64,000 bases of DNA from DASUPK01 sp963848955 (lineage in GTDB: Bacteria; Actinomycetota; Thermoleophilia; Solirubrobacterales; 70-9). The stretch's first letter is position 1. Every line of letters starts with the position of its first letter. Below, one piece after another: positions 63,975 to 64,000 of the stretch. The notes under the pieces were generated by a model that was given only the letters and a program-made list of their open reading frames with translations, did not search any database and was not told where the DNA came from. The stretch lies in the NCBI GenBank assembly GCA_963848955.1, contig CAWKFQ010000027.1, forward strand, positions 1 to 64,000, written 5' to 3'. The position numbers and the translations under genes were made by a program.

Positions 63975-64000
63975 TCTGGCAGCGTAGTTGAGCGCCTCCA

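Overview
The window is very GC-rich, with dense, short-spaced genes, frequent GTG/TTG starts and 4-base ATGA/GTGA gene overlaps. The gene families and many secreted proteins of unknown function fit a soil actinomycete, most likely Thermoleophilia (Solirubrobacterales-like). That placement is inference from gene style; there is no rRNA in the window. Many genes carry single-base frameshifts that are repaired by one added or removed base, clustered at about 3.7, 7.2-8.4, 9.2, 26.9, 28.1-28.7, 30.4-33.2, 39.5-39.9, 46-49.6 and 56.9-59.8 kb. Long stretches between them are clean. I read most of these as consensus errors, not pseudogenes.

Region 1 (0-13.5 kb) is an amine uptake and oxidation regulon. 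On the minus strand run a Rieske oxygenase, an FAD amine oxidase, two BetI-like TetR regulators and a polyamine-type ABC importer (potD, potB/potC, potA). Divergently run an acyl-CoA dehydrogenase, an NDP-forming acyl-CoA synthetase and a PYROXD2-like flavoprotein. Two nearly identical palindromes, TTGAC-N6-GTCAA, sit on the promoters of these transcription units.

Region 2 (13.5-20.5 kb) is an envelope O-acylation locus: an MBOAT acyltransferase, four SGNH-type proteins (three secreted, one membrane-anchored), two related cysteine-rich secreted proteins and a three-repeat secreted protein.

Region 3 (20.7-41.6 kb) is centred on polyamines. It has two aldehyde dehydrogenases; an operon of aminotransferase, PucR regulator, saccharopine-dehydrogenase-like protein and alanine dehydrogenase; an APC permease, a universal stress protein and a second potADBC importer. 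The importer operon runs without a gap into a STAS anti-anti-sigma factor and an anti-sigma factor, and converges on a SigB/SigF-type sigma gene. That sigma gene has divergent GTTT-N14/15-GGGTA promoters next to it and a third one upstream of an aldehyde dehydrogenase. A basic amino acid decarboxylase, a guanidine-modifying enzyme and an M20 carbamoylase follow and could convert arginine to putrescine.

Region 4 (41.7-54.2 kb) is mixed: paralogous secreted proteins, a zinc dehydrogenase/tautomerase/HxlR group, an FMN reductase, an enolase-superfamily protein, ferritin, two S51 peptidases, a PepSY-GT87 membrane glycosyltransferase, a YbhN-type membrane protein, and a membrane-anchored protein resembling a catalytically decayed DnaG primase core.

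Region 5 (54.2-56.25 kb) is the remnant of an integrated island. The last 46 bases of tRNA-Asp(GTC) are duplicated about 2 kb away, and a broken tyrosine integrase lies between. Region 6 (56.3-64 kb) holds housekeeping and small genes: cold-shock protein, FAH-family hydrolase, cyclic-nucleotide-binding protein, a short FtsH, tRNA-Val(TAC), an ATP-grasp enzyme, an SDR, an acidic small protein and Lgt.

A recurrent feature is a TANNNT -10 hexamer only 6-9 bases upstream of the start codon, implying leaderless mRNAs for many genes.
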